Source: Diphasiastrum complanatum (Eukaryota; Streptophyta; Lycopodiopsida; Lycopodiales; Lycopodiaceae). From it: DNA of 64,000 nt. Positions 33,236 to 46,492 of this stretch are shown piece by piece (position 1 is the stretch's first letter; each line of letters opens with the position of its first letter). Under the pieces are notes generated by a model. It ran no database searches. It was given only the letters and a program-made list of their open reading frames with translations, and was not told the DNA's origin. The DNA lies in NCBI GenBank assembly GCA_029204225.1, contig CM055103.1, positions 23,308,663-23,372,662 of the forward strand. Reading direction: 5' to 3'. The position numbers and the translations under genes are program-made.

Positions 33236-34187
33236 TGTTTGCATTGCAAAGGGATTTAAACATGGAAGATTGTTTAAGTTGGAAGCTAGTGTTGCTTTTG
33301 AAAGAATGAGCTTGGCGAAGGAGGAGATCACTCAAGAGGAGATCTTGGCAAAGTGTGATCTTGCTTGCATTGAGGAGGAGCATCAAAAGGAGGAAGAACT
33401 TGAGGATCAGCTTCAAAGCATGAGAGTTCCAAGGGAGTCCTCAATGACAATGGCCGAGTCATCAAATTGCATGCAAATTGTCCATTCAAGTGTGCATCTT
33501 GCAAGGGTGGTGAGCATTGGAGAGTCTACTATCTTTGAATACTTTTTGGAAAGTATTAGTAGACATGAGGTGACTTGTTTCTTACCTTTAAGATTCATGG
33601 TGTTTATTACTTTGTATGACAAGACAATGAAATGGGATGCTTTGAAATCTACATTTGTTGTTGATAAAGCAATTTCATTGGATAACTATTTTTGTAATAG
33701 TTTGAATAGTGTCATAAAAGATGAAACATCATTTGTATTGGAAATCTTTGGGTCCACATGCTTTGAGCATGACCATTCCAATGTAAGGACCAAAGATTAT
33801 CCTATTTCAATGATAGGAATAATGGTAGTGTTTTGCTCTTCAAGTAGAGATTGTAGAATCTAGTTGGTTTCAACCAAAGAATTTGTCAATGGTGGAAATG
33901 TGATCTTTCAAGAGTGGAAGATTTCTAAACTTGAAGAAGCACCTTTGGATCAACACATTATTCAATTCATTGATGTTTTGGAGTCAAGTCAAGTGGAGGA
34001 GCAAGCTCAAGACCCGAGGACTCCAAGAAGAACCTTGAGTATCAAGATGGAGCCATCTAGGCTCAATCATATGGATCAAGCAAGACAAGTTGTCTTTGGC
34101 AACATTATTTATGCACTTAATATTTTAATTGATGTATCTTCAAGTGCACAAAATGCCATGGCATCCATGGCTTGGCATGATGTTTAG
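33236..34187 (+). CDS. Orphan region replacing pol in the gag-only element
   Basis: Two frames (to 33863, then 33864-34187, separated by a TAG). Only the first residues, KGFKHGRLFKLEAS, resemble copia pre-integrase. The rest shows no integrase (HH-CC, DDE) or reverse transcriptase (YVDD) motif. It includes an acidic stretch EEEHQKEEELEDQ. Near the end, ESSQVEEQ...PRTPRRTL resembles the linker before the reverse transcriptase in copia pol (SSQNPRRTS at 59.9 kb). Function unknown; it may be scrambled pol or RNA-level packaging sequence. Confidence 0.5.
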
Positions 34188-34396
34188 TTTTGAAGTGTGC
34201 TACATGTATATAGACACATTTATGGAACATCTTGTAAGGGATCCTCTAAGAGGTGGTGAAAGTCCTTCATGGACATCATTCTCTATTGGAGTCCCAAAAG
34301 TTCCTTCTTTGTAGCTGGATTTTTTAGACACTTCTAAAAGCTTTCATTGATCTATCAAGAGAGTTGTAAATAGATCAAGCTAAATTTGAGGAGGAG

Positions 34397-35097
34397 TGTG
34401 AAGAATTGCCAAAAATTGGCAAATCTAGCTTGATCAAAAACCATGTAGAATAGTGTAAATTGTGTACACAAGTGGGTCCCACACATGTGAGGCCATGATG
34501 CCACATGGGAAACCCATCCTAATGTAGGTTAGGTCAAGTCAAGAGAGTTGTTCATGTCTATTTGGTGGTCATCCCTACTTTATAGGACCTACACCTAAGT
34601 TTAAGGTGAAAATTTGACCAACTAACTACCTACCAAGCATAATTCTAGGAAATAGACTAGGGTTTCATTTTAGGTCAAGGAGAGTGAGTTAACTTCCTTA
34701 TTACATGCTGGAAATCCACCTAACTTCAAGAAGGAAGTCGAATTTGCTATGTATTCCCTCTCTCCATAGTGAGAAGAAAGAAAATTTTTGGAGCTCATTG
34801 GCAATCTCAAGCTAGTTCACTATGTACATTGAGTTTTTGTGATCCAAATGAAACCAAATCAATTTCTACTTGTTTCTCAGGTTGAAGGCCGTACTACAGC
34901 CTGTAGTACACACGTGTGGGCTCAGATTTCAATGTTTATCAATGCTTTTGATTGTTAATGCTTGTTGTTTGTCAAATTGCCAATCTAGATCAACTTTTTT
35001 GTGTCTAGTTTTTTGATAGATTGTTAAGCAAGCATCCAATCACTCTTGTGGATCTTTTGTAGATCCATTTATGGTCCTAAAGTATAGTACTTTCACA
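34397..35097 (+). repeat. 3' LTR, 701 bp
   Basis: Preceded by the polypurine tract GAGGAGGAG at 34388-34396. Ends TTTCACA and is followed by the target duplication AAAAC. Confidence 0.95.
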
Positions 35098-35289
35098 AAA
35101 ACAAATATTTGAAAAAGCGTCACTTAGCATATCAAAAATCAGAAATACTTCACAAAACTATAATCTGAGTCTATCAGGTATGCGACTTAGTCTATTTAAA
35201 AATCAGAATCAATACTCAAAAGTCATGCTTTTCTAAATATTTGCTTTTGCATTCACAAATCTGGATTCACAAATCTGCAAAATAGAGCG

Positions 35290-35690
35290 ACTATATTGTC
35301 AGTTTGGTTTTAGAGCAAGATCGTCAGTGTCTCGCTCGTTGGCAGGGTGACTCTCTGCTCTTTCGCTGTGTTTTGCTCGTTGGCAGACTTTCATGCACAG
35401 CTATGGTATTTTTTCTTTCTTACTCTATTCGCTACGTCTCTCTCCGTTTCTTACAGATCTTTGTATTCACTATCTCTCTTCTTTTTCTCTTTTTGGTTAT
35501 GTTCCAGAGAGGATTGTTTATACCTCCACTATGTGGAGTTTACAAGATAGCTAAATGTAGAATCACAAGACTAGTTAACGCTAATCAACTAGTTAGTTAG
35601 TCTCCGTCGTTGCTATTCATTTCAGTTGGGCATGAAGCCCGTTGAGCTACCAGTTGGCAATGCGAAGGATTTCTCTTCGTTTGTTGCATT
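35290..35690. repeat. Dispersed repeat inserted in the tandem array
   Basis: 35515-35690 matches 56037-56226 (CTCCACTATGTGGAGTTTAC, GACTAGTTAACGCTAATCAA, CATTTCAGTTGGGC). It contains a short hairpin CTCCACTATGTGGAG. No coding content is supported. It is probably part of an uncharacterised mobile element. Confidence 0.7.
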
Positions 35691-36859
35691 CAGGCTACAT
35701 TCATCAGAAATCTGGACATTAGTAGATCTGTAAACCATTGGCATCAGAACTCCATTTTAAATCTACCTTTTGATGTCTATTGGAAAAGCAAATATTTCAA
35801 AAGCGAAACTGATTTCTGATTTTAAAACAAATATTTGGACAAGTGTGACTTAGTCTATCAGAAATCAGAAATACTTCACGGAACTATAATTTGAGTATAT
35901 CATATATGCAACTTAGTCTATTCAGAATCAGAATCAATACTCAAAAGTCACGTTTTACAAATATTTGCTTTTGCATTCACAGGCTACATTCATCAGAAAT
36001 CTGGACATTAGTAGATCTGCAAACCATTGGCATCAAAACTCCATTTTAAAACTGACTTTTGATGTCTATTGGAAAAGCTAATATTTCAAAAGCGAAACTG
36101 ATTTCTGATTTCAAAACAAATATTTGAAAAAGTGTGACTAAATCTATTAGAATTCAGAAATACTTCACAGAACTATAATCTGAGTATATCAGATATGCGA
36201 CTTAGTCTATTTGGAATCAGAATCAATACTCCAAAGTCACGTTTTTCAAATATTTGCTTTTGCATTCACATGCTACATTCATCATAAATCTGGACATCAG
36301 TAGATCTGCAAACCATTGGCATCAGATTTCCATTTTAAAACTGATTTTTGATGTCTATTGGGAAAGCAAATATCTAAAAAACAAAACTTATTTCTGATTT
36401 CAAAACAAATATTTGGAAAAGCGTGACGTAGTCTATCAGAAATCAGAAATACTTCATGGAACTATAATCTGAGTCTATCAGATATGCGAATTAGTCTATT
36501 CAAAAATGTGACTTAGAATATTCAGAAATCAAAATCAATACTCAAAGTCACGCTTTTCAAAATATTTTCTTTTGCATTCACAAATCTGCATTCACTAGCT
36601 ACATTAATCAGAAATCTCGACATAAGTAGATCTGCAAAGGATTGGCATCAGAACTCCAATTCAAAACTGATTTCTAATATGAATTGGAAAAGCAACTATT
36701 TCAAAACAAATATTTTGAAAAGCCTAACAGTCTATCATAAATCAGAAATACTTCACGGAACTATAATCCGAGCCTATCAGATATGCGACTTAGTCTATTC
36801 AGAAATGTTCAGAAATCAGAAATACTTCACACATATTAGAAAATGTTACGAAATGTCAA

Positions 36860-38114
36860 ACCTCGTCCTCATTGGTGAACTTTGAACATGACGGATGGTT
36901 TCTGTCCATATCAATATCGTTCACTTGTGCAACCTTTATTTGGATAAAAATATGAAAGAGAATAACCTTCACAAAACAAAATTTGAAGTGTGCATCATAC
37001 GTGTCTTAGTGTAAAAAATATGAGAATTCCAGATTCTCTGTGTAGTGTCATTGCTTACAACGTGGGATGTGTTCACATCGCCATTGTCCTGTAATTGATA
37101 TTTGCATTTCAACAAGAAAATGTAAAGCTAATAAATAAATTTGATGATTATATTATTCTATCTGCACACTAATTGCCATCTTTTTGAATATTTTTTTGAG
37201 TTTCTCACTTTCGTTGGCACACATGTTGCATTCTCGATTTCAGCCACATCGGTGTTCTTTTTTTTTTGCATACTTTCCTCATGACTGCAGCAACACTAGT
37301 GCCCAGCTGTAGATGTCCTCTTCTTTCCAAGTATAACTTGCACCTAGAAAATGTAATGGCTTGATTTCTTGAATGTTTGCCTTAATGACATCTCGTAATT
37401 TTTGTTGCTCATGTTGCCTATGTCGGAGGTCATGAGAAAAGCATGAGGTGATTATCATGTTGCATGGAAAAAAATGATGTAATACGGGCTTTCCAATGTC
37501 CAATCCCAACTTCTGTTGGGACGATTTTGTTGGCCTTGACAACCACCTTGTTGCCAAGTTTGAACAACTCTCCTCGAAAAAATACTTTTCTATAACTTGT
37601 CACTCGTACAAACTGACCATGGTTCCTTTCAATGTTCCAAAAATGCTCTGCATATTGAACTTCTTCTTTTGTTGGATATTGATATTGCTTCTTTGTCTTG
37701 TAATTGCAATCCCTTTTTCTCCAATAGAACTTCACATGAATAACCATTCTTATCTGCAATGTGTAATTTCCAAATCTCTCTTGCCTTTGCAACAGACAAA
37801 ACTTCCAAAATTCCATGTCTATGCCATGAGGGACATTCAAGAGATAGCGAGTCTGTACACGTATAACCGTCTGGAAGAGTCAAGCAAACATGAACTTCAT
37901 TAAGTAGCCTTTCAAAGGGCATAAGACCGTCTTTATCCCTTTGCATGTGCTCAAAAACCGATGTGAATAGTCTTCTTCTATAATATTGGGCATATGATAT
38001 CTCGTTACTCCGATTGTTGGTCGATATATTGACATAACAAGAAACTTTGCGCTCAAAGGCATAGCACCAAAAAACATCATGCATGCCATGTCGATAAATG
38101 TCACCCACTTCCAT
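36860..38114 (-). CDS. Transposase-related gene, C-terminal region, 5' exons
   Basis: From 38114 the minus strand reads DIYRHGMHDVFWCYAFERKV, SLECPSWHRHGILEVLSVAK, GQFVRVTSYRKVFFRGELFK and WKARITSFFSM, then (frame shift near 37450) DLRHRQHEQQKLRDVIKANI, QEIKPLHFLGASYTWKEEDI, YSWALVLLQS. Small exons follow: NTDVAEIENATCVPTK, DNGDVNTSHVVSNDTTQRIW, VNDIDMDRNHPSCSKFTNED, with GT/AG borders. FWCYAFERKVS resembles the FWCF..ER segment after the DDE domain in tnp2-type transposases. The last large exon is paralogous to 38.9-39.2 kb. The remaining exons appear at 28-30 kb, beyond the tandem array. Confidence 0.6.
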
Positions 38115-40640
38115 AGATGTTGAGAATAGAAATTCTAATAGTCAGGATGATGAAATGATGACTTTTGAAAGTGAAAGTGATGATGAAAATCATCTAAGAG
38201 GAGATGAATTGCAAGATGTTGTCGCTGATGAAATTGATTCTTGTAATTCTGAATAAAAATTGATTATTGCAATTCTGAATGAAATTGATTCTTGCAATGC
38301 TTTCAAATGATTGTTATTTAGCCAAAATAGAGTCTTATTTATGGTCAAGTAAGTGAAAAGAATAGACATAGTTTGACTTCAATCCCATTTTTTTGGAGAT
38401 AATGTCGGTAAAGATAGATGTACGACTTCATGTTCCAAGAAAATTCTCTTTTTTTAACAAATGCTGCAAAGGCAGTAAATCACTAAAAGCATGTGAGTTA
38501 ATAATAGCATTGCTAGATCATTATTTCGTTTATTGTCAACAATCACAAATGTGCTTTTCAACATGAATTCATTTTCATGTTTGAGTATAATGTTTGGTGG
38601 TTTCCAGATTCAAACATATGCAGGTTATTTAGCAATATTAGTTATGGAAGGTTACACACGAGACAATATTGAAAAGATTTTGAAGATTTTGTCGTCGGCC
38701 CAATGTAAACCATTGGTGCATAATATTCTCAACAATGATATAATACTAGGATGCAAAATCATGTGACTGGAGTGAATGATGCAGAAGGAATAAATTCCAT
38801 CACAAAAATGCAAGCTCCAGTCGTTCATCCTAGTGGTCACGAGATGTGCATGATTGATATACCAACTTACGACCAAATTTTTTGTCCTCCCAAAAGAAAA
38901 AGTCGAGATGACAACAGGTTATATGGTTGGAAATTGTTGGCCAAACATTTTAGTGACCAGCATTCCATATATCTTTCTAATCTCCAAGTAGTTCGCACAT
39001 GGTTGAAAAATTCTGAAATTATTGATTTCGATAACATGGATCTTCGGCATAATAAAGAGTGTCAAGATCAAGTGAAGAACCTTATTTGCAATAAGATTCA
39101 AGAGATAAAACCCCTAAACTTTCCGGGTGCAAGTTACATTTGGAGACCCAAGGATATATATTCTTGGTTTTTGGTGTCGATTCAATTGAAAAGAAAGAAT
39201 TTAAAAAAGAAGGTGAATGGTAATAAGATTTCAAAGTCATCAGCTGATGTCACGCCACAGGTTAGTTAACTTATTTCAGTATTTTTATTTCAACATTTGT
39301 ATGTTTATTTGTACGTTTTTTTGTCTCATGAAGTTTTTTGATGTACGTTACAAATAATCATTTGATAATTTAATACATTCAAATTGTAGTCAATGTTCTT
39401 GCAGCATGTTGAAGTCCAAACCCAAGATGGGGTTTCTCCATTTATGAACGAGAGCTTGCAAGACAAGGTAAGTTCTTTGGTTATGTCTTAGCATTTTTGT
39501 TTGTCAACAAGCTTAATAGGTGATCAAATTCAATTAATGTTACATAGAACAATTTTCAGCCCTTCGCTATAATCAATGCTTTAATAATGGCACAAAATTT
39601 TCAGCCCCTCTCTCTCTTTCTCTCTCTCTCCAAGTTGTACCACAACGATTCTGCTGTTGCACCCTCCTATCAGATGGATCGCGGCCAGCAAGTGTCATTT
39701 TTATTTATTTAAAAAACACATTCTGACCCAGTATGTTCCGAAATGTTTGGAATGGAACGTATTGCACGTTCCAAGCTTTTTGGGCTGGAACAGCTATCTA
39801 AGCAAGTAAGCAATTGATAATTCTACATATGCAATATTGGTTTACTTCATGAAAGTAATATTTTCAATTTATGGTTGTATGTAATGTTTAAGTAATGAAG
39901 GAGAATGGCTATCACTTGAACATCGTGCAACATTTAGAAGTTGAGCTAGATCCGGAGCTGCTCTTTGGAGAAGCATATAAACAATCTCTTGAAAAGATCC
40001 CTCATGACAAGATAAGTTTCTTTGGTTTTGCATCACTTCATTTGTTATTAGACAAAAAACTTAGATGCAAGCAAGCGTATCAAATGTGTATTTATTTGAT
40101 TTCACATATACAATATCAGTTTACATAATGAAAGTATAAATATTCTTCACTTTATAATACTACTTTCAAACAAAGTTGAATCTAGTCTTACATGTGTGAG
40201 AACATTCCAAGGGTTTATCTTGAAAAACCATACACCGCAATCCATTGAATACTTTAGACAAGTAGATATCTGAGTTACAAATAAATTAATCCATTTTCAA
40301 AAGTTTGTCCAAAATGTTGTGATTTTTTTTGGAACAAGTGTTTTGATTAATTATGTCACTTCTGTAAGTGATTGCATGGAGTTAAATATGTCAGCTTTTT
40401 AGGTATATTAATATTATTACATTTATGTTTTTTGATTTTGATTAATTATGTCACTTCTGTAAGTGATTGCATGGAGTTAAATATGTCACCTTTTTAGGTA
40501 TATTAATATTATTACATTTATGTTTTTTGATGCACGAAATGAATATTGATGATGTGAAAAAATTTCCTAGCCAAATGACATTCATGGAACTATTGAATGA
40601 CGACTCTTCCAAAGATGAGATTGTTTCCACACACGTTTGC
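38115..40640 (+). CDS. Divergent transposase-related gene, C-terminal region
   Basis: Plus-strand exon 38751-39269 reads PTYDQIFCPPKRKSRDDNRL, NLQVVRTWLKNSEIIDFDNM and IQEIKPLNFPGASYIWRPKD, IYSWFLVSIQ, paralogous to the minus-strand exon at 37.3-37.5 kb, and ends at a donor CAG|GTTAGT. Further exons: HVEVQTQDGVSPFMNESLQD (39404-39468, donor GTAAGT), GYHLNIVQHLEVELDPELLF (39895-40010) and SQMTFMELLNDDSSKDEIVS (to ~40640). Acidic MTFESESDDENHLRGDEL lies at 38160-38215. The coding sequence breaks at 40648, where block A starts. 40360-40530 holds an 82-bp direct duplication (TTAATTATGTCACTTCTGTA). Confidence 0.5.
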
Positions 40641-40648
40641 CCACAATC

Positions 40649-41248
40649 GAGATAATTGTACTTGAATGGGGGATCAAATGAACTGGCATTGTATTCTCAT
40701 GCTTTTTCTGTGAGAGCAACTAAGAATTCTGGAGGTTGATCTTCACCGTGAGTAGCATGCAGGATGAGCTCTCTCCTTAGAGAATCCGATCCTAGATTAT
40801 CCCTACTGGCCCTAGCTGTTGCCTGGCCACACTCTCACAGTTCACTCTCCTGCTTCGTGTTTGATCTGATCTCTCTTCTTGGCTGCGCTCTTCTTCTGCT
40901 GTCTGTTGGCCCTATCCGCTACTGCACCATGGTCGCTCTCTTTTGTGAGGAGTGATAGATACATGCAATGTTGGCAGGGCACGTTGAGCGCTGGTTTGGT
41001 TGCAGCAACGATGGAAACTTATTCCAAGAGAGATGTTGAGGCAAAATCAGAGTCCAAGCTAAAAACAGTTGTTCCAATCCAGACGCCTCCCCCCCTCTGG
41101 GTAATGATGGATGTCTCCTCTTCATCCTCTTTAACTTTGAATGATAATGATTGCTTTTATGTTAAGCCACATGTCAGCGAACTCTTGGTTTTTTTGAAAA
41201 TTCTCTCTCATGACAGCTTATCACTCTCTGTGGGAGGAGGTGTGCTTT
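40649..41248. repeat. 600-bp block A, copy 2
   Basis: Direct copy of 8553-9152. On the minus strand it runs from GALS intron sequence into the exon codons YNYLY and is cut there. Unlike copy 1, it continues without interruption (82 bp) to the upstream GALS-like exon. Confidence 0.9.
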
Positions 41249-41252
41249 AAGG

Positions 41253-41680
41253 TCAATGAGAAACGCAGAAGATTCTATAGTGAAAATACGCTGCTCTGGC
41301 AATTAGGAATAAATTAGAGACAACTTTGAGGTGTAGTGTATCAGCAGAGGTGCAGTTCACAACTACTACCGTCGTGTATACTCTCCCGTGTTTCCAATCT
41401 GGGATCATTTTCCATCCCTTTGCCTTTTTAACCTGCTGTTGCCCACCCGTTGGGATCCAATCACAATCAAAGGTTGCATTTCCAAATATATGCAATGGCT
41501 TTGATGCCAATCCTACCGTTGCAAATGCGTTTGATCCACCTCTGTATGTGTCCATATGGACGAAGGTGTATGCAGCGATGCCATAGGGTTGAATATGGCG
41601 TTGGGTGGCGTAGATTGAAGGATGTGGACTGGTGGGAAAATCCATATCCAGCTTCTGGATTGCTACAGGTGGGTACGAGA
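41253..41680 (-). pseudogene. GALS: GALS-like exon, N-terminal domain
   Basis: The minus strand from a plausible acceptor (CAATCCAG near 41665) reads KLDMDFPTSPHPSIYATQRH, IQPYGIAAYTFVHMDTYRGG, NAFATVGLASKPLHIFGNAT, GWKMIPDWKHGRVYTTVVVV and NCTSADTLH. This is the segment of plant GT92 galactan synthases before the catalytic part. Unlike the inverted copy at 27 kb, this frame is open throughout. It may be the real upstream exon of the gene whose later exons lie at 8.5 and 4.4 kb. The 5' end of the gene is not seen. Confidence 0.75.
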
Positions 41681-41940
41681 TGATATCATTGTGACCCAGG
41701 AAAGGTATTATTTTGGCTGTTAGACTTAGGTGGGGCTACATTGATCTAATGTCGATCAGGCAGTCTTTTCCGAAGTACAACAGCTTTACAAGGAGCAGGA
41801 GGAGGAATCATGCCAATGCTGAGATGCTAAGAAGTGCCTTTAGCTTCGTAAGATCCTTTCAGACAATCCGAGTCCAGACAAATAACCATTTACAATCCCT
41901 GGACAATTAGCCATGACCCGCTCCCGCTACATTTGAAAAT

Positions 41941-42253
41941 TGGGAGGAAGAACCTTAACTTTGAAGATCCATTAGGAAGAACACTTCACCACCTTTAACC
42001 TTATCAGACTTACTATCACGGCTAGACTCAAAGATTCACTTCCCAGTATGTAGTAAATTGGAGTGAGTAAATTGTAGTCTTGGAGTCTGACGAGCGCCAT
42101 CCAACTAATTAAACTGAGCTCAAAATGGAGAGAACATTCAACACACTTGGATAATTCTTCCCTGCGTACTACGTGAGAGAGCAAGTGTTGGTCGTCCTGG
42201 AGTTGGTGAAGGTGCAATGTTAGGATGGGAGCCTTACTTTGGATGTTTTCATG

Positions 42254-42255
<2 letters not shown>
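41941..42255. other. No recognisable feature
   Basis: Sequence after the end of homology with the 27-kb copy. No coding or repeat signal that I can support. Confidence 0.45.

Positions 42256-42327
<72 letters not shown>
42256..42327. repeat. CT then CA microsatellite
   Basis: About 18 CT units followed by about 18 CA units; further GT, CT and CA runs to 42385. Confidence 0.95.
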
Positions 42328-42328
<1 letters not shown>

Positions 42329-42377
42329 TGCGCATTGCAAAATCTCTGTGTTTGTGTGTGTGTGTCTCTCTCTCACA

Positions 42378-43354
42378 CACACACATTACTACACTCTATA
42401 TATTGAATTATTCATTTGGATTTAGGGTTTTTGTAAGTAAATGTTAAAAATACTTTTATAAATAAAGTATTAAAATAATGACCTCAATTTAAAAAAGTCA
42501 TAACTGCAAAAAAAATTTACTCTTCCAACTGATTCCAACAAGTATATGCATGACAATATTTGATTTCAGTTTGACTAAGATTTTTTAAGATCTTGTTTAG
42601 ATAGATGAAGTTTTACGGCTTTTATGAAATTTATTAACTTTTTTTCAAGTTTTATATCATCCAAGTATGAGCTCCGGTTCAAGTGACGTAAAAAGCAATA
42701 TTGCTCTATTTTTTGAGTTCTTTGAATTGGCTATATGGATGATTAGTTCAAAGTATTTTTATAATGTGACCCATAATCAGGCATATAGGCCTGTTATCTT
42801 TTCTCATATTGAATTGATACAAACAGCGTAGTTACTCAATCCTAAGCGAGCTAACCATAATTTATGTTTTTTACATATTCTGAAACACTGATTTTGGACC
42901 CCAAATATGTGAGTTAGATCTGTCACTATAGAATACTTTCACTATTGTATGTAGCATCATAATCAGAATTCATGTAAAGAAGATATTCAAGTCGGAAGAA
43001 CAATGAAAATAGTGTTCTCACACACATTACTAGACTCTATTGAATAATTTGTTTGGATTTAGGATTTTCGTAAGTAATTGTTAAAAATGCTTTTATCAAT
43101 AAAAGTATTAAAATAATGACGTCAATTCAAAAAGTCATAATTGCAAAAAAAATTTACTCTTGGAGTTGATTCTAGCAAGTATATGCATGACCATATTTGA
43201 TTTCAGTTTGATTGAAAATTTTAAAGATCCTATTCAGATAGATGAAGTTTTACGACTTTTACAGAATTTCTTAACTTTTTTTCAAGTTAAATATCTTCTA
43301 TGAGCTCTGATTCAAGTGATATAGAAAGCAATATTGCTCTATTTTTTGAGTTCT
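42378..43354. repeat. Pair of ~340-bp direct repeats
   Basis: 42378-42722 and 43018-43354 align along their whole length (CACACATTACTA...GCAATATTGCTCTATTTTTTGAG) with roughly 15% differences by eye. They are 640 bp apart. No LTR hallmarks such as a primer site lie between them, so tandem duplication is as likely as a small LTR pair. Confidence 0.85.
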
Positions 43355-43494
43355 TATTCTAGGAAAATCTCATGATTGCCACATATCTGCTGCCGCCCAG
43401 ATCGTTTGTCGGCCGCCACCACAAGCCGCCACCCAGATCGTCCGGCCACCACCCAAAGGTTTTTGTGATGACGTCGTTGCCTAAAAACGTCCTT

Positions 43495-43591
43495 TGTGCC
43501 AGAAGGAAAGCCATTAGAGCATGAACACACAAGCATGCATGCACGCTCGCGCGCACATCCGCCATTGCCCATCAACGACAGATACTCTTTA

Positions 43592-43642
<51 letters not shown>

Positions 43643-43745
43643 TAGTTGCTTGTGCCCGTCGATGATGGGCAATGGCAGACGTGTGCGCGCACGTGCATGC
43701 GTGTGTGTGCGTGCCCTAATGGCTTTCCTGTTGTGTAAGCCCATC
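43495..43745. repeat. Inverted repeat centred on a TA microsatellite
   Basis: Left arm (~43495-43585) and right arm (~43648-43740) are imperfect reverse complements sharing GATGGGCAATGGC, TGTGCGCGC, GTGCATGC and CTAATGGCTTTCCT. Between them lies (TA)n at 43595-43640. The right arm also holds the hairpin GCCCGTCGATGATGGGC. Confidence 0.8.
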
Positions 43746-43849
43746 GATGACGGGCGGTTGGAGGTCAAAGGTGGCAGAGAACGTGTTAGTATGAAATATG
43801 TGCTTGTATCCGATATATGCAAGTTTAGGTATTTGAGAGCCCAGCAAAG

Positions 43850-44070
43850 GTTTGCGTGTGTGCGTGTATGTGTATGTGTGTTTGCACGTTGTGTGTGCGT
43901 GTGTACATGTATGAGTGTGTATGTGTGTGCATGTGTGCATGCGTGTGTATATGTATGTGTGTTGTGTGTGTTGTGTGTGTGTATGTGTGTGTGCCACGTG
44001 TGTGTTTATGGAGGGTGTGTGTGTGTATGTGTGTGTTTATGAAGTGTGTGTGTGTGTGTGTGTTTGGGCT
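43850..44070. repeat. GT-rich simple repeat
   Basis: Imperfect GTGTGT/GTATGT tract. The Cys/Val-rich and His/Thr-rich open frames across it are artefacts. Confidence 0.9.
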
Positions 44071-44179
44071 GAGCTTTGACCTCAACAAAGCCCAAGCTGA
44101 TCACCTGAGCTTTGAGTTCAACAAAGCCCTGGCTTGATTAGCCCAACATTTGTTGAGCTCGAAAGTGTGTGTGTGCGCT

Positions 44180-44340
44180 TTAACCAGTAATTAATCATTA
44201 GGGTTAGGCTTTAGGATTTAGGCATTAGGCATTAACAATAAACCTTAAACCCCTCTATTAAACTCTTACTCCCACCTTGTAAACCTTGTTATCTCTCTTG
44301 TAAACCCTTACCCTCCTCTCATAAACCCTAAATCTGTTTC
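44180..44340. repeat. Degenerate telomere-like repeats, first tract
   Basis: GGGTTAGGCTTTAGGATTTA on one side and AAACCCCTC, TAAACCCTTACC, AAACCCTAAA on the other resemble scattered copies of the plant telomere unit TTTAGGG/CCCTAAA. The units are not in clean tandem order, so this is at most an old interstitial remnant. Confidence 0.4.
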
Positions 44341-46355
<2,015 letters not shown>

Positions 46356-46492
46356 CTCCTCAAAAATCTAGCTTGGTAAATCTAGCTTGATGGAAAACAT
46401 GATGATCTTGAACTTGACTCCATGGGCTGAATTGGTCTTTGCTGGTTCAAAAGGTGTGAAGATCAGCCAATGAGCTTGATGTTGGTCTGAAA

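Larger units (their letters stand above)
30526..35097 (+). mobile_element. Young gag-only LTR element (TR-GAG type), 4,572 bp
   Basis: Two 701-bp LTRs (30526-31226 and 34397-35097; TGTGAAG...TTTCACA) differ at only three positions by eye. A perfect 5-bp target duplication AAAAC flanks the element (30521-30525 and 35098-35102). TGGTATCAGAGCC follows the 5' LTR and TTTGAGGAGGAG precedes the 3' LTR. Inside are gag with a zinc knuckle and part of the protease. No integrase, reverse transcriptase or RNase H motif is present, so the element must be mobilised in trans. Confidence 0.93.
30108..36830. repeat. Tandem repeat of ~290 bp, interrupted by insertions
   Basis: Monomers begin GGCTACATTCATCAGAAATC and start near 30117 (diverged), 30390, 35694, 35981, 36270 and 36598, with spacing of 287, 289 and 328 bp. 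The unit ends CGCTTTTCAAATATTTGCTT and TTGCATTCACA. The monomer beginning at 30390 is split at 30525/35098 by an LTR element. A further insertion lies at ~35290-35690. The array sits in an intron-sized gap of the minus-strand gene seen at 28-30 and 36.9-38.1 kb. Confidence 0.88.

Noticed and set aside
42378-43354. Direct repeats as LTRs of a small retroelement
   Set aside because: No primer site, purine tract, TG..CA ends or target duplication could be found; kept only as direct repeats.
43825-44137. Cys/Val-rich and His/Thr-rich ORFs resembling metal-binding proteins
   Set aside because: They arise from an imperfect GT/CA repeat read on either strand.
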